DNA of 64,000 bases from Sporolactobacillus putidus (GCF_014647035.1 NZ_BMOK01000005.1:144424-208423), one strand, 5' to 3'; positions 25,365 through 34,958 are shown, counted from the stretch's first letter. Made by a program: numbers and translations. Notes: generated by a model not told the origin, from the letters alone.

Positions 25365-26921
25365 GTGGAGATTTTACAGAAGCATGCGATGATCGATATC
25401 GGTTCCAACTCCATTCGGCTGGTAGTTATAGGCATCGACAAGAACTTTTTTTTTGAGGAACTGCATAACTTCAAGGCGGTTGCCAGACTCAGCGACTACA
25501 TAGATGCAAACGACAATCTGGATCAGGAAGGAATCTCCATTCTTCTGACTGTTCTGAAACGGTTTCAATCAATTCTCGGCCGGGAAAAAAATGTGACGGT
25601 GGTCGATGCCGTTGCAACGGCGGCGATGCGAAAAGCGAAGAATCGCGATCGTGTATTTGCCCTTGTTAAAAAACAGACAGGGCTGGCCATCCGCCTGCTT
25701 CCGGGTTTAAAAGAAGCTTATTATGGCTATTATGCGATCATCAACTCAACATTCATAGAAAACGGCATTTCCATCGATATCGGCGGCGGAAGTACTGAAG
25801 TTACGATGTTTCTGAATCGCAAGCTGATTCACGCACATTCTTTTTCATTCGGTGCTGTAACTCTATATAATACGTTCTACGCGAGCGGGGACATTAACGC
25901 AGGAAAAATGCTGGAACTATTCCTCATCAAGACTTTTTCACAATTCGACTGGCTGATCAACCAGGAGCTTCCGGTAATCGGCATAGGCGGGAGCGCGCGC
26001 AACCTGGCACGTATTGACCAGATACAGGAGCATTATCCGATGGTTGGCCTTCACCAGTATACAATGCCGCGTGAACGTCTGAGCGAGCTGACGAATACGC
26101 TGGCGTCGATGACGGTTGAAGCACGCGAGTCGATGGACGGTCTTTCTAAAGACCGTGCGGATATCATCCTTCCGGCGGCCGTCGTCATCAATACGCTTGT
26201 CGGGCTGAACCATGGCCACGCGTTCATGCTGAGCGGCGAAGGGATCCGTGAAGGCGTCTTTTATGAATGGCTGCTGGGTGCAAGGGGTGTGAATCAAATT
26301 CCTTACGTGCTTAATGAAAGCATTCGTCATCTGAGAAAAAATTTTAATCTGGATGCAAACCATACAAGCTACGTTAAAGCGCTTGCGTTTCAGATCTTCG
26401 ACGGAATCAGCCCGGTGATCGAACGGAAGTTTTCTGAAAAAAGAACGGCGTGGATACTGTCGCATAGTGCGGACTTAGCTTATATCGGTGAATATGTGAA
26501 TAACGAATCGAGCAGCGCGCATACCTTTTATTTATTGACAAATATTAATATCAACGGTATCAGCCATCACGACCGCCTCGCCATCGCGCTTATCGCCTCG
26601 TTCAAGTCGCGGGCAAACCTTCTTGATTTTGCCGCGCCGTTTCAGAAAATGGTCACCAAAGAGGAACTGAGGCTATACGAGACTCTGGGTGCGGTGCTGC
26701 GTCTGGCTCATGATTTCGATCGGACAAGACAGCATGTTGTTGATGAAGTCAAGGTTAAAATCTCAAGAAAAAAACCGCTGCAGCTCAGTGCCTATTATCA
26801 CGATGATCCGTTCTTCGAAGACCAGGCGGCGCAAAAACACAAGAAACATCTTGAACGCGCGCTCCAGATGCCGGTTGCCATCACCTTTAAAGAACGTGCG
26901 GGCCATTTATTTAAGCGATAA
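25365..26921 (+). CDS. ppx: Exopolyphosphatase, Ppx/GppA family
   Basis: A 518-residue protein; GTG 25365 has AGGGGGT 7 bp upstream. The ASKHA phosphatase motifs are present: MIDIGSNSIRLVV at the N-terminus, SIDIGGGSTEVTMF at ~145 and GIGGSARNLARID at ~207, followed by a helical HD-like C-terminal domain (residues ~310-518). Enzymes of this family remove phosphate from polyphosphate ends or from (p)ppGpp. It is followed after 12 bp by a ppk1 remnant, so the locus was built for polyphosphate turnover. Confidence 0.9.
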   Translation: MEILQKHAMIDIGSNSIRLVVIGIDKNFFFEELHNFKAVARLSDYIDANDNLDQEGISILLTVLKRFQSILGREKNVTVVDAVATAAMRKAKNRDRVFALVKKQTGLAIRLLPGLKEAYYGYYAIINSTFIENGISIDIGGGSTEVTMFLNRKLIHAHSFSFGAVTLYNTFYASGDINAGKMLELFLIKTFSQFDWLINQELPVIGIGGSARNLARIDQIQEHYPMVGLHQYTMPRERLSELTNTLASMTVEARESMDGLSKDRADIILPAAVVINTLVGLNHGHAFMLSGEGIREGVFYEWLLGARGVNQIPYVLNESIRHLRKNFNLDANHTSYVKALAFQIFDGISPVIERKFSEKRTAWILSHSADLAYIGEYVNNESSSAHTFYLLTNININGISHHDRLAIALIASFKSRANLLDFAAPFQKMVTKEELRLYETLGAVLRLAHDFDRTRQHVVDEVKVKISRKKPLQLSAYYHDDPFFEDQAAQKHKKHLERALQMPVAITFKERAGHLFKR

Positions 26922-26933
26922 GGGAGCAGGGAC

Positions 26934-27818
26934 ATGAATCCGGAAAATCCCGCCATTGAAAAAAATAAAGTGTTCAGCCGGCTGGTATTAAACTATCGCC
27001 GGCTTCAAGAGAGGAGAAAGGGGCGGGGCACGCTTTCCGGCGATATGCGGCTGATCAGTGCGGTTGCAGGCAATCTTGATGACTTTTTTGCTTCAGGAGC
27101 CGTTTTTTTGAATGAAGAATGCGGTCTGGCAGAGGACAAAGAGATACGTAAAGAAGGGGCATTTTTCAGCCTCTGCCATCAGATTGCCTCGGAACGGGAC
27201 GACTTTTTCCAGAAGATCGTCCGCCCCAAATTGCTGAACGAAGATATCATTTATGACTTCTCTGCTTTTCCATCGAGGCCGGCGGATCGCGCACTTCTTA
27301 ATGACCGTTTTGAAAAAATTGTTTTTCCGGCACTCACCCCTCTGGCCCTTGATGCGTCGCATCCCTTCCCCAAACTGCAGAACCGGACGTTGAATCTGGC
27401 CGCCGCCATGAAGCGTGATGGAAAGAAGAGTCTCGTCCTTGTTCAGGTTCCTGCCCTGCTTCCGCGCTGCTTCCTGCTGTCTGAAAAACCGCCTGTGTTT
27501 GTCTTTCTTGAAGCCATGATCATGCGTTTGATCACAAGGCTGTTCAGTGGTCCGGTCACTGAAGTCTCCCCTTTCAGAGTAACGCGCGAAGAGGCTGCCC
27601 CCGCATTGGCTGATGAAACCGAGCAAAACTGCCGGGGGAAAGTTGTCCGTCTAGAAGTTCAGACACCTGTCTCTCCTTTTATTAAATTAACATTGATGGA
27701 GGTTCTGGAACTGGAAGAAAGAAATGTCTTTCTGTCCGGAAGCCCGATTGATCTTAGCTGTTTAACGGTGATTAGCGATTACATGGATGCGCAGTATCCC
27801 CCATTGATCTGTCCCTGA
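26934..27818 (+). pseudogene. ppk1: Polyphosphate kinase 1, truncated after the second domain
   Basis: The 294 codons match only the N-terminal and head domains of Ppk1: MRLISAVAGNLDDFFASG, FPALTPLALDASHPFPKLQN, SLVLVQVPALLPRCF and FLSGSPIDLSCL. Normal Ppk1 has about 690 residues; the two phospholipase D-like catalytic domains with the phosphorylated His are missing. The frame ends with a short unrelated tail, and 27819-27944 holds no recognisable continuation. No frame restores it, so a deletion removed the catalytic half. PPK2 upstream could have taken over synthesis. Confidence 0.85.
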
Positions 27819-27944
27819 TTTGCCGTCAACCGCCGAAATGCACAATTTTCAGCATGCACTTGTCAAAACCGGCCGGATGGTGGACAATGGTGATGTTTGC
27901 AAGATGAGAAAATTACGGTCCATCCATTGGGAAGGAGTCTGGCA

Positions 27945-28946
27945 ATGTCTATTCTAGTTTTGGGCGGTGCGGGCTACATTGGTTCGCATGCCGTCTATCA
28001 GCTGATTGATGCGGGGGAAGACGTGATCGTTGTCGACAACCTGCAGACCGGACACAGGAAAGCGCTGCATCCGGACGCTAAATTCTACGAAGGCGATATT
28101 CGCGACAAGGCGTTTCTCGATTCCGTGTTTAAAAAAGAGAACATTGAGGGCGTCATCCATTTTGCCGCCAATTCGCTGGTCGGCGAATCGGTCGAAAAAC
28201 CGCTGAAGTATTTCAATAACAATGTCTACGGCATGCAGATCCTGCTGGAAGTAATGAAGGACAACGGGGTGCGGCACATTGTCTTCTCGTCGACGGCGGC
28301 GACTTACGGCGAACCGGAACAGGTGCCGATCACCGAGGAGATGCCGACGCTGCCGACCAATCCGTACGGCGAGACGAAGCTGGCGATGGAAAAAATGATG
28401 AAGTGGTGCGACCGCGCCTACGGTATGCGCTTTGTCGCCCTGCGCTACTTCAACGTGGCCGGCGCGAGCAAAACGGGCAAAATCGGTGAAGACCACCACC
28501 CGGAAACGCATCTGATGCCGATTGTGCTGCAGGTGGCCGCCGGCGAAAGGAACAAAATTTCGATTTTCGGGGACGACTATCCGACAAGGGACGGCACCTG
28601 TATCCGTGACTATGTGCATATAGAAGATCTGATTGCCGCACACCGGCTGGCGCTCAGTTACCTGCTTGAGGGCGGCAAAAGCGATGTGTTCAATTTGGGT
28701 TCAAGCGAAGGCTTCTCCGTGAAAGAAATCATTGAGGCAGCACGCAAAGTAACGGGCAGGGAGATTCCGGCGGAAGTGGCGCCGCGCCGCGCCGGCGATC
28801 CGAGCACCCTGATTGCCTCTTCCGAGAAAGCGAAGAAGATTCTCGGCTGGAAGCCGGAGCACACGAACATTCCGGAAATCCTGGCGGACGCCTGGGAGTG
28901 GCACAGCAGCCATCCGAAGGGCTACGCCACTGTAAAAACAAACTGA
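27945..28946 (+). CDS. galE: UDP-glucose 4-epimerase
   Basis: A 333-residue SDR-superfamily epimerase; ATG 27945 has AAGGAG upstream. [16 protein letters not shown] is the NAD-binding Gly motif, [11 protein letters not shown] the cofactor loop, and the catalytic S-T and Y-x-x-x-K occur as [11 protein letters not shown] and [25 protein letters not shown] and [15 protein letters not shown] are GalE hallmarks. It interconverts UDP-glucose and UDP-galactose for galactose use and surface polysaccharides. No other gal genes are adjacent. Confidence 0.95.
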   Translation: MSILVLGGAGYIGSHAVYQLIDAGEDVIVVDNLQTGHRKALHPDAKFYEGDIRDKAFLDSVFKKENIEGVIHFAANSLVGESVEKPLKYFNNNVYGMQILLEVMKDNGVRHIVFSSTAATYGEPEQVPITEEMPTLPTNPYGETKLAMEKMMKWCDRAYGMRFVALRYFNVAGASKTGKIGEDHHPETHLMPIVLQVAAGERNKISIFGDDYPTRDGTCIRDYVHIEDLIAAHRLALSYLLEGGKSDVFNLGSSEGFSVKEIIEAARKVTGREIPAEVAPRRAGDPSTLIASSEKAKKILGWKPEHTNIPEILADAWEWHSSHPKGYATVKTN

Positions 28947-29037
28947 GAAAGCGTCCTTATCTGTTCACCGGAAGCGGCTATTTCCCGCAGAATTTCGATG
29001 CTGGAAAATTTTGATTTCCAAGATTGTCGACAGAGTT

Positions 29038-29066
29038 TTGACACAAAAGAGATTTCGATGTACAAT
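29038..29066 (+). promoter_or_regulatory. Promoter of the methionine importer operon
   Basis: TTGACA (29038-29043) and TACAAT (29061-29066) with 17-bp spacing, about 25 bp before the S-box. Confidence 0.9.
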
Positions 29067-29090
29067 CATATCACTAACCAATTGAATACA

Positions 29091-29250
29091 TTCTTATCCA
29101 GAGTGGTGGAGGGACTGGCCCGATGAAGCCCGGCAACCCAATTGTTATATTAATTCAGGTGCCAATTCCTGCAAAATCCGTATTTGGATTTTGAAAGATA
29201 AGAGAAGAATCGGATCGATAAAGCTTCTCTTAGCGGGAAGCTTTTTTTAT
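29091..29250 (+). promoter_or_regulatory. SAM-I riboswitch (S-box) with terminator
   Basis: The canonical core is present: CTTATCCAGAGTGGTGGAGG, GACTGGCCCGATGAAGCCCG, GCAACC, and the pairing stems to GATAAG. A terminator stem AAAGCTTC/GAAGCTTT with T-run (29220-29249) follows, and AGAGAAG upstream can pair with CTTCTCT as antiterminator. High SAM should stop transcription of metQNI. Confidence 0.97.
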
Positions 29251-29328
29251 TGCCGGATTTCTTTGGAAAGAAGTATCTGAAGGTTGGAAAACATAGTAAT
29301 CACGTAAAAAATATAGGGGGAAAACAGA

Positions 29329-30147
29329 TTGAAAAAGTTTACAAAAGTCTTGTCGGCTGCCTTGATTGTTTCATTGATTTTTGTACTGACCGCGTGCGGC
29401 AGCAGTTCTTCAGGCGGATTAAGCACGAAGGATATCACTGTCGGTGTAACCGGCGGCCCGCACCAGCAAGTCATGGAAGAAGTGGCCAAGCTGGCTAAAA
29501 AAGACGGGCTCACCATTCACTTGAAGGTTTTCAATGATTACAACACACCGAATACGGCGCTGAATGATAAAGAGCTGGACGCAAACAGCTATCAGACAAT
29601 GCCCTTTCTGAAGAATCAGATTTCGAACAAGGGTTATAAGATTACAGACGCATTTAAAACAGTCGCTTTTCCGATGGGCATTTATTCAAAGAGTATTAAA
29701 AGTCTGAAGGATCTTAAAAACGGAGACAAAATTGCCGTGCCGAATGACCCTGCTAATGAACTTCGTGCGCTGAAGCTGTTTGAGAAAGCCGGCGTTATTA
29801 CGCTGAAAAAGGGTTCAGGCATAACGTCGACGAAGAGAGATGTCGTCAGCAATCCGAAAAACTTGCAGATCGTTGAACTGGATGCCGCTCAGCTTCCGGC
29901 GCAGCTTAATGAAGTGGCCGCCGCAGCGATCAATACGAACTTTGCGATGGGCGCCGGTCTGACGGTTTTAAAAGATTCCATCTTCCATGAACCGCTGGTT
30001 AACAACCCATACTCTAACTATTTTGTCGTTCGTACCGATAACAAGAATGACAAAGTCGTTAAACAGATTGAAAAATACTATCATTCTACTGAAGTCAAAG
30101 CATTTATTCAGAAAACGTTCGGCGGTTCTGTTGTTCCTGCATGGTAA
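29329..30147 (+). CDS. metQ: Methionine ABC transporter substrate-binding lipoprotein
   Basis: A 272-residue lipoprotein with TTG start (AGGGGGA upstream) and lipobox LTAC at ~20-23. The NlpA/MetQ domain shows ITVGVTGGPHQQVMEEV, LDANSYQTMPFLKNQ and FPMGIYSKSIKSLKDLKNG, with the conserved C-terminal VNNPYSNYFVVR. It captures D- or L-methionine on the cell surface for the MetNI channel. It is the first gene behind the S-box, which fixes the substrate. Confidence 0.95.
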   Translation: MKKFTKVLSAALIVSLIFVLTACGSSSSGGLSTKDITVGVTGGPHQQVMEEVAKLAKKDGLTIHLKVFNDYNTPNTALNDKELDANSYQTMPFLKNQISNKGYKITDAFKTVAFPMGIYSKSIKSLKDLKNGDKIAVPNDPANELRALKLFEKAGVITLKKGSGITSTKRDVVSNPKNLQIVELDAAQLPAQLNEVAAAAINTNFAMGAGLTVLKDSIFHEPLVNNPYSNYFVVRTDNKNDKVVKQIEKYYHSTEVKAFIQKTFGGSVVPAW

Positions 30148-30159
30148 GGAGGAAGCATT

Positions 30160-31173
30160 TTGATCAAGCTGGAGCATGTGTCAAAAACATTTAAAGTGGG
30201 CAAAAACAATATTGAAGCTTTGAAAGACGTATCTGTGGAGATTAATAAAGGCGAGATCTTCGGCGTGATCGGTTACAGCGGGGCGGGAAAAAGTACATTG
30301 ATTCGCTGCGTGAATTTGCTGGAGCGGCCGACCGCGGGAAAAGTATTTGTCGATGACGTAGATATCCTGTCCCTCGATAAGAAGGGCCTTCAAAAACTGC
30401 GCCGGAAAATCGGGATGATATTCCAGGGCTACAATCTGCTGGCGACGGCCAATGTTTATGAAAATGTGGCGATTCCGCTTAAATTGGAAGGCGTTCCTAA
30501 AAATGAAATTAAAGCCAGGACTGAAAAGTATCTGGAGATTGTCGGCCTGAGCGATCGCAGCCAGGCGTTCCCGAGCCAGCTTTCAGGCGGACAAAAGCAG
30601 CGCGTTGCGATTGCCCGCGCTCTGGCCCATGAGCCGGAAGTGCTGCTCAGCGATGAAGCGACGAGTGCGCTTGACCCGAATACAACGGATTCGATCCTTG
30701 AACTCCTGCTCAAGGTGAATAAAGAACTCGGCATTACGATCTTCCTGATCACTCATGAACTGAATGTGATTCAGCGCATTTGCGACAGGGTCGCTGTGAT
30801 GGAGAAGGGGCAAATTGTTGAAACGGGATCGGTTGTGGACATATTCGCTCGGCCGAAAGAGGCGATGACCAAACAATTTGTCCGCGGCGAATCGCGCTTC
30901 AGCATTCCTCCGAAACTGCTGAAAGATTTACTTGCTTCAGGTAAACTGGTAAATCTGACTTTTCTGGGCGAATCGGCGAAGGATCCGGCTCTTGCCACCC
31001 TGGCAAAGCGGTTTGATGTACTTCCAAGCATCATTGCCGGCGGTATCGATCAATTGAAGGATCAGTCGATCGGCAACTTGCTGGTCCATCTCAAAGGGGA
31101 GCCGGAGCAAATTGAAGCGGCGGTCCGTTTTTTGAAAGACGAGCGGATTATTGTGGAAGAGGTGAACGGCTGA
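30160..31173 (+). CDS. metN: Methionine ABC transporter ATPase
   Basis: A 337-residue ATPase starting with TTG after GGAGG. Walker A GYSGAGKST at ~39, signature LSGGQKQR at ~139 and Walker B EVLLSDEATSALDP at ~161 are intact. The C-terminal ~90 residues form the NIL regulatory domain that binds methionine and inhibits transport, typical of MetN. It lies between metQ and metI with short gaps. Confidence 0.95.
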   Translation: MIKLEHVSKTFKVGKNNIEALKDVSVEINKGEIFGVIGYSGAGKSTLIRCVNLLERPTAGKVFVDDVDILSLDKKGLQKLRRKIGMIFQGYNLLATANVYENVAIPLKLEGVPKNEIKARTEKYLEIVGLSDRSQAFPSQLSGGQKQRVAIARALAHEPEVLLSDEATSALDPNTTDSILELLLKVNKELGITIFLITHELNVIQRICDRVAVMEKGQIVETGSVVDIFARPKEAMTKQFVRGESRFSIPPKLLKDLLASGKLVNLTFLGESAKDPALATLAKRFDVLPSIIAGGIDQLKDQSIGNLLVHLKGEPEQIEAAVRFLKDERIIVEEVNG

Positions 31174-31174
31174 C

Positions 31175-31837
31175 ATGTCAGACTTTTTGAATCAGTGGGG
31201 CGGCTCTATTTGGCAGGGATTTGTAGAGACGATGCAGATGACTGTTATCTCTCTGATCATTTCCATTCTGATCGGAATCCCGTTAGGCGTTTTTCTTGTT
31301 CTGACGCGCAAAAGCGGTCAGGCGGAGAATCTTCCTGTCTACACATTTCTCAACGCGTTCATTAATGTGATCCGGTCGATTCCTTTTATCATTCTGTTAT
31401 TTTTTATCCTTCCGTTTACGAAGCTGGTCGCCGGAACGACGATCGGCGTTCAGGGGGTCATTGTTCCTCTTGTCGTAGCCTGTGCGCCGTACATTGCCCG
31501 TTTAATGGAATCAGCCATGCTTGAAGTCGATCGGGGGATTATCGAGGCGTATCAGTCGATGGGCATCTCCACACCGAAAATCATCTGGAATGTGATCATT
31601 CGCGAAGCGCGTTCCTCGATTATTCTCGGCCTGACGATCGCAACGATCGGATTGATCGGCGAAACAGCGATGGCAGGCTTTGTCGGCGCGGGCGGCCTCG
31701 GTGATCTTGCTTACCAGTTCGGCTATGTCCGTTTCCAGCCGGATGTGATGTATGCCGTGATCATTATCCTTATCGTCATCGTCCAAATTCTCCAGTCGGC
31801 TGGCAACGTGGTTGCAAGAAGACTGAAGAAAAACTAG
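31175..31837 (+). CDS. metI: Methionine ABC transporter permease
   Basis: A 220-residue protein with five membrane helices. The EAA loop (MGISTPKIIWNVIIREARSS, ~128-147) and GETAMAGFVGAGGLGDLAYQ near the end are diagnostic for MetI. The ATG is one base after the metN stop, indicating translational coupling. The family sets ATP-driven methionine uptake with MetN and MetQ. Confidence 0.95.
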   Translation: MSDFLNQWGGSIWQGFVETMQMTVISLIISILIGIPLGVFLVLTRKSGQAENLPVYTFLNAFINVIRSIPFIILLFFILPFTKLVAGTTIGVQGVIVPLVVACAPYIARLMESAMLEVDRGIIEAYQSMGISTPKIIWNVIIREARSSIILGLTIATIGLIGETAMAGFVGAGGLGDLAYQFGYVRFQPDVMYAVIIILIVIVQILQSAGNVVARRLKKN

Positions 31838-31861
31838 AGCAAAAAAATCGATATGGAATAT

Positions 31862-31900
31862 GCAGCCGGTCCGCAAAAAACAGCGGGCCGGCTGTTTTTT
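31862..31900 (+). terminator. Terminator of metQNI
   Basis: CAGCCGGTCCGC pairs with GCGGGCCGGCTG, followed by TTTTTT. Confidence 0.93.
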
Positions 31901-31909
31901 GATGTCTAA

Positions 31910-32054
31910 GATTCGGAGCAGTTTTCAAAATTAGGAACAACTATCTGTGAATTCGGAGCAACTTAATCCTGATTCAGAGCAACTTCGTACGGATTCGGAG
32001 CAGTTTTCAAAATTAGGAACGACTTTCTGTGATTTTTGGAGTAACTTTTCCTTG
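31910..32054. repeat. Tandem 20-21 bp repeats (family with TTCGGAGCAACTT core)
   Basis: Seven consecutive units, each 20 or 21 bp, share the core ATTCGGAGCAACTT with variation. Units 1-2 recur nearly unchanged as units 5-6, giving a higher-order 82-bp period. The repeat starts 10 bp after the metI terminator; mixed unit lengths exclude a coding repeat. From 32055 to 32187 I see nothing further. Confidence 0.85.
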
Positions 32055-32199
32055 ATGAGCAGGATGCACCTTTTTTAGTATGGTCAGTGGCGATTGCTGC
32101 CATGAGGCGATTTCATGTCTAATCGGAGTGATGCTTTTCTGGTTGGGGGCGATTGATCGAGATTTTGGGTCGGTCATTATTTAGCTCTTGACAAAAAAA

Positions 32200-32265
32200 T
32201 TGACATTATTTTCAAAAGCGTGTAAATTGATTATCGAGGATAATGTTAAACTGATTTAACATTAT
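32200..32265 (+). promoter_or_regulatory. Promoter and perfect palindromic operator of the XRE repressor gene
   Basis: TTGACA (32200-32205) and TAAATT (32223-32228) are 17 bp apart. ATAATGTTAAA and TTTAACATTAT (32240-32265) form a perfect 11-bp inverted repeat with a 4-bp centre, just downstream of the promoter and ending 41 bp before the repressor start, fitting autorepression by the HTH protein. Confidence 0.75.
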
Positions 32266-32306
32266 GTTTATTCGACCATACATTCCTGGTCTGGGGTGAT
32301 TGATTT

Positions 32307-32522
32307 TTGCACATTCGAAATCGTGTTAAAGAGCTTCGAGCGCGCCATGATTGGACACAGTCTCAATTGGCAGACAAGGTTGGCGTCACAAGACAGACGA
32401 TTGCCTCTATTGAAAAAGGGGATTATGTACCGTCGCTGCTGCTCGGTCTTCTGATCTGCAATGCGTTTGAACTCCCGATGGAAGTAGTATTTCAATTAAA
32501 TGGAGGGGAAGAACATTCATGA
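32307..32522 (+). CDS. XRE-family transcriptional regulator (small Cro/CI type)
   Basis: A 71-residue protein with TTG start and GGGGTGA upstream. RVKELRARHDWTQSQLADKV and GVTRQTIASIEKGDYVPSL form a complete helix-turn-helix of the YgzD/Cro type, and LICNAFELPMEVVFQL is the usual C-terminal helix. These tiny repressors are normally encoded just before a DUF2178-like membrane protein, as here, where stop and start overlap (ATGA). Regulation of the pair by the palindrome at 32240-32265 is likely. Confidence 0.9.
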   Translation: MHIRNRVKELRARHDWTQSQLADKVGVTRQTIASIEKGDYVPSLLLGLLICNAFELPMEVVFQLNGGEEHS

Positions 32523-32989
32523 AAAATCTGAGAATCTCTTTTGTTCTTTGCTTATTATCGCTTATTTTTTTAGGGCTTGCTACGATGCCTCTCATTTCCC
32601 TAGCTGTCCAATTTGCTGAAGTGATAAAATCTAATGCGGATACTTGGAACATAACGGTAAGCATGATGCCGATCCTGCCGTTCTTAATTCTCAGCATTGC
32701 AGCGCTGATTGTCTATTTTTCAAAGGGGAAAAGACAAAGACGCTCGTTTTGGCTGTGGCCTATGGTGACACCTGCAGACGACGAGCGGGAACGGGCGATC
32801 AGTGCCGAGGCATGCCGAAAGGCGTTTGGGGCCGTATGGTTTGCCGCTCCGCTTTGTGCGATTTTAATCACTTACTATCCTTTTTTTACCGGTAAGTTTC
32901 CGATTTTTCCTGTGATTATCGTTCTTCTGATTCCGCTGGTACAAATGACTGTTTATTTCATAGCAGTGAGGAAAATATATCGTTCCTAG
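32519..32989 (+). CDS. Four-helix membrane protein, DUF2178-like
   Basis: A 156-residue protein with four predicted membrane helices in two hairpins (residues ~8-30, 50-67, 107-125, 128-148) and a cytoplasmic loop TPADDERERAISAEACRKAF. The D-E-R-E loop is a hallmark of small membrane proteins encoded with YgzD-like repressors. Function of this family is unknown; it may be a sensor or anchor of the repressor. It is translationally coupled to the preceding gene. Confidence 0.75.
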   Translation: MKNLRISFVLCLLSLIFLGLATMPLISLAVQFAEVIKSNADTWNITVSMMPILPFLILSIAALIVYFSKGKRQRRSFWLWPMVTPADDERERAISAEACRKAFGAVWFAAPLCAILITYYPFFTGKFPIFPVIIVLLIPLVQMTVYFIAVRKIYRS

Positions 32990-33145
32990 AATACGCGGAT
33001 CGTTTGCCTTCTAAAGAATGGTAAAGCGTCGGTAAGATGATAGAATAAGGATGATGGTGAAGCCTATTCAAGAAGGTTTACATGCTTGTCGTGGCGCTGA
33101 TGGTCTGAATAGGTTCAATTAAGCCAATCACGGGAGAATAGTGGG

Positions 33146-33550
33146 ATGGAGAACAAAAAAATCGATCTATTAATTATGAGAGGGCTGCAATGGATACTCA
33201 ATGTTGCGTTGGCCGCGCTGGCCGTCATTCTTAGCGTGGCGCTGATTAAAGAGACAGTCCAATTTTTTTCCTATTTGATGTTAGAAGGAAATGCCTCTTA
33301 TGATCATTTGCTTGAGGGTATTCTTGTCTATTTCCTTTATTTTGAATTTATCGCACTGATCATCAAATATTTTCAGGCGCATTACCATTTCCCGCTTCGC
33401 TATTTTGTATATATTGGGGTGACGGCGATCGTGCGCCTGATCGTGGTCAGCCACAACGATCCCCGGTCGGTGCTGTTGTATGCCATAGCGATTCTTGTAC
33501 TTGTCGGTGCGCTTTACATCGCCAACACCAAGCTGCTGAAAAGGGAGTAG
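33146..33550 (+). CDS. psiE: PsiE-family protein (phosphate-starvation-inducible)
   Basis: A 134-residue protein with four membrane helices. LLEGILVYFLYFEFIALII, a central Y-F-E-F pattern, HFPLRYFVYIGVTAIVRLIV and HNDPRSVLLYAIAILVL match PsiE. PsiE genes respond to phosphate limitation in enteric bacteria, while function is unknown. No Pho box is recognised here. The start has only a modest ribosome binding site (GGGA). The gene stands alone. Confidence 0.85.
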   Translation: MENKKIDLLIMRGLQWILNVALAALAVILSVALIKETVQFFSYLMLEGNASYDHLLEGILVYFLYFEFIALIIKYFQAHYHFPLRYFVYIGVTAIVRLIVVSHNDPRSVLLYAIAILVLVGALYIANTKLLKRE

Positions 33551-33741
33551 GACGATCTGTTTCGTAAGAATGCGAGACGAGCGTAAGCCTCCGGATTTCA
33601 AAGAAACCGGAGAGGGGAAAAGCGGACTGCTGCACAAGTTTTTCCTGTCAGCCTCAATTGCTGTGATTTTCTCGGAAGGGTTGTGAAGACCATAAATCTT
33701 AGAAGGATATCTCGGGAAGGATATGCTGCCTTTCTAAGGAT

Positions 33742-33790
33742 AAAAAGAGCATTCAGCTTAATAAAGAAACTGAATGCTCGCTTTTAATCG
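33742..33790. terminator. Bidirectional terminator between psiE and gldA
   Basis: GAGCATTCAG (33747-33756) and CTGAATGCTC (33770-33779) with A-run before and CTTTT after. It serves gldA on the minus strand and any transcript from psiE. Confidence 0.85.
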
Positions 33791-33827
33791 TTGAAGTGAA
33801 CGCTTTCAACTATAGGTGGAAATTACA

Positions 33828-34958
33828 TCAGTCGTGATAGGATTCAGCGATCGCATCGGCGGTCACAATCGCGTTGAACACATCATCCGGAGTGACCTCG
33901 AACGGCATGTTGCCCATCGTGTCGTTTTTCGCGCAGGACAGCTCGGCTACCTTACGCCATTCGTCTTCCTTGAATTCCTTGAGGCCGAGGTCTTTCAATG
34001 TAAGCGGAAGTCCGACAGCTTTAATGATTTTAATGACTTCTTCCATTTCATCCTGAGGCGCGTTTTCAAGAACAAGCTGTACAAGGAGAGCGAACGTTAC
34101 CTTTTCACCATGCTGAACGCGGTGCAGCGAGGGGACTGCCGTCATTCCATTGTGGATGGCATGAGCCGCAGCCAACCCGCCTGATTCCGCACCGACACCG
34201 CTCAGGTAGATGGTGGCTTCAATCGTTGCTTCAACGGCCGGTGTCGACAATTTTCTTTCAACGGCGCGCAAAGCCGGGATCGCGTTGCGGCGGATCGTGT
34301 CGTAGCAAAGCTTTGCAAGTCCGACACCGACAAGAGAGGGTTTCAGATTCGCAAGATTGATCCCATTTGACCGGTAGCAGGCACGTGCTTCGAAATAGGT
34401 CGTCAATCCGTCGCCGATGCCTGCGGCGAAGAAACGGGTCGGCGCAGCGGCAAGAATGTCGGTGTCCGCGATAACCATGTCCGGGTTGCCAGGCAGGTAC
34501 AAGTAATGATCGAACTGTCCTTCATCTGTATAGATGACTGCGATAGACGTGCACGGGGCATCGGTTGACGCAATCGTCGGATAGATGACAACCGGCAGTT
34601 TTTCATAATAGGCGACCGATTTTGCCGTATCCAGTGTTTTCCCTCCGCCAATGCCTACGATGACGTTTGCCCCGGCTTCACGCGCCAGTTTGCGGTTGCG
34701 ATCGATTTCCGTCTGCGAACATTCATAATTGAATTTCTCGAAAGCGGCCTTTTTTCCGGAAGCTTTGAATGAAGCCCCGGCTTCTTCAGTTGCCCGATCG
34801 ACGATAAATTCATCACAAACGAAGTAAGCGCTGTCACCCAATGGTGAAATATAGTCGCTGATGTTAGCCAGAATGCCTTTTCCGACAATAAACTTCTTTG
34901 GCGAAGTCACTGATTTTGCCAGTTTTTCAGATTTCACTGATGCGGTTACACCTAACAT
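33828..34958 (-). CDS. gldA: Glycerol dehydrogenase (iron-containing alcohol dehydrogenase family)
   Basis: A 376-residue protein with AAAGGATG before ATG. VIVGIGGGKTLDTAKSVAYY is the NAD-binding motif, YPTIASTDAPCTSIAVIYT follows, and the zinc ligands are visible as Asp in AAGIGDGLTTYFEA (~180), His in AHAIHNGMTAV and His in RVQHGEKVTFALL. It oxidises glycerol to dihydroxyacetone with NAD. Single gene. A site resembling a CcpA cre (TGAAAACGCTT at 35025-35035) lies upstream but is imperfect. Confidence 0.93.
   Translation of the reverse strand: MLGVTASVKSEKLAKSVTSPKKFIVGKGILANISDYISPLGDSAYFVCDEFIVDRATEEAGASFKASGKKAAFEKFNYECSQTEIDRNRKLAREAGANVIVGIGGGKTLDTAKSVAYYEKLPVVIYPTIASTDAPCTSIAVIYTDEGQFDHYLYLPGNPDMVIADTDILAAAPTRFFAAGIGDGLTTYFEARACYRSNGINLANLKPSLVGVGLAKLCYDTIRRNAIPALRAVERKLSTPAVEATIEATIYLSGVGAESGGLAAAHAIHNGMTAVPSLHRVQHGEKVTFALLVQLVLENAPQDEMEEVIKIIKAVGLPLTLKDLGLKEFKEDEWRKVAELSCAKNDTMGNMPFEVTPDDVFNAIVTADAIAESYHD

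Noticed and set aside
31910..32054. CRISPR array
   Set aside because: Units are contiguous 20-21 bp with drifting sequence; there are no conserved repeats separated by unique 30-40 bp spacers and no cas genes.
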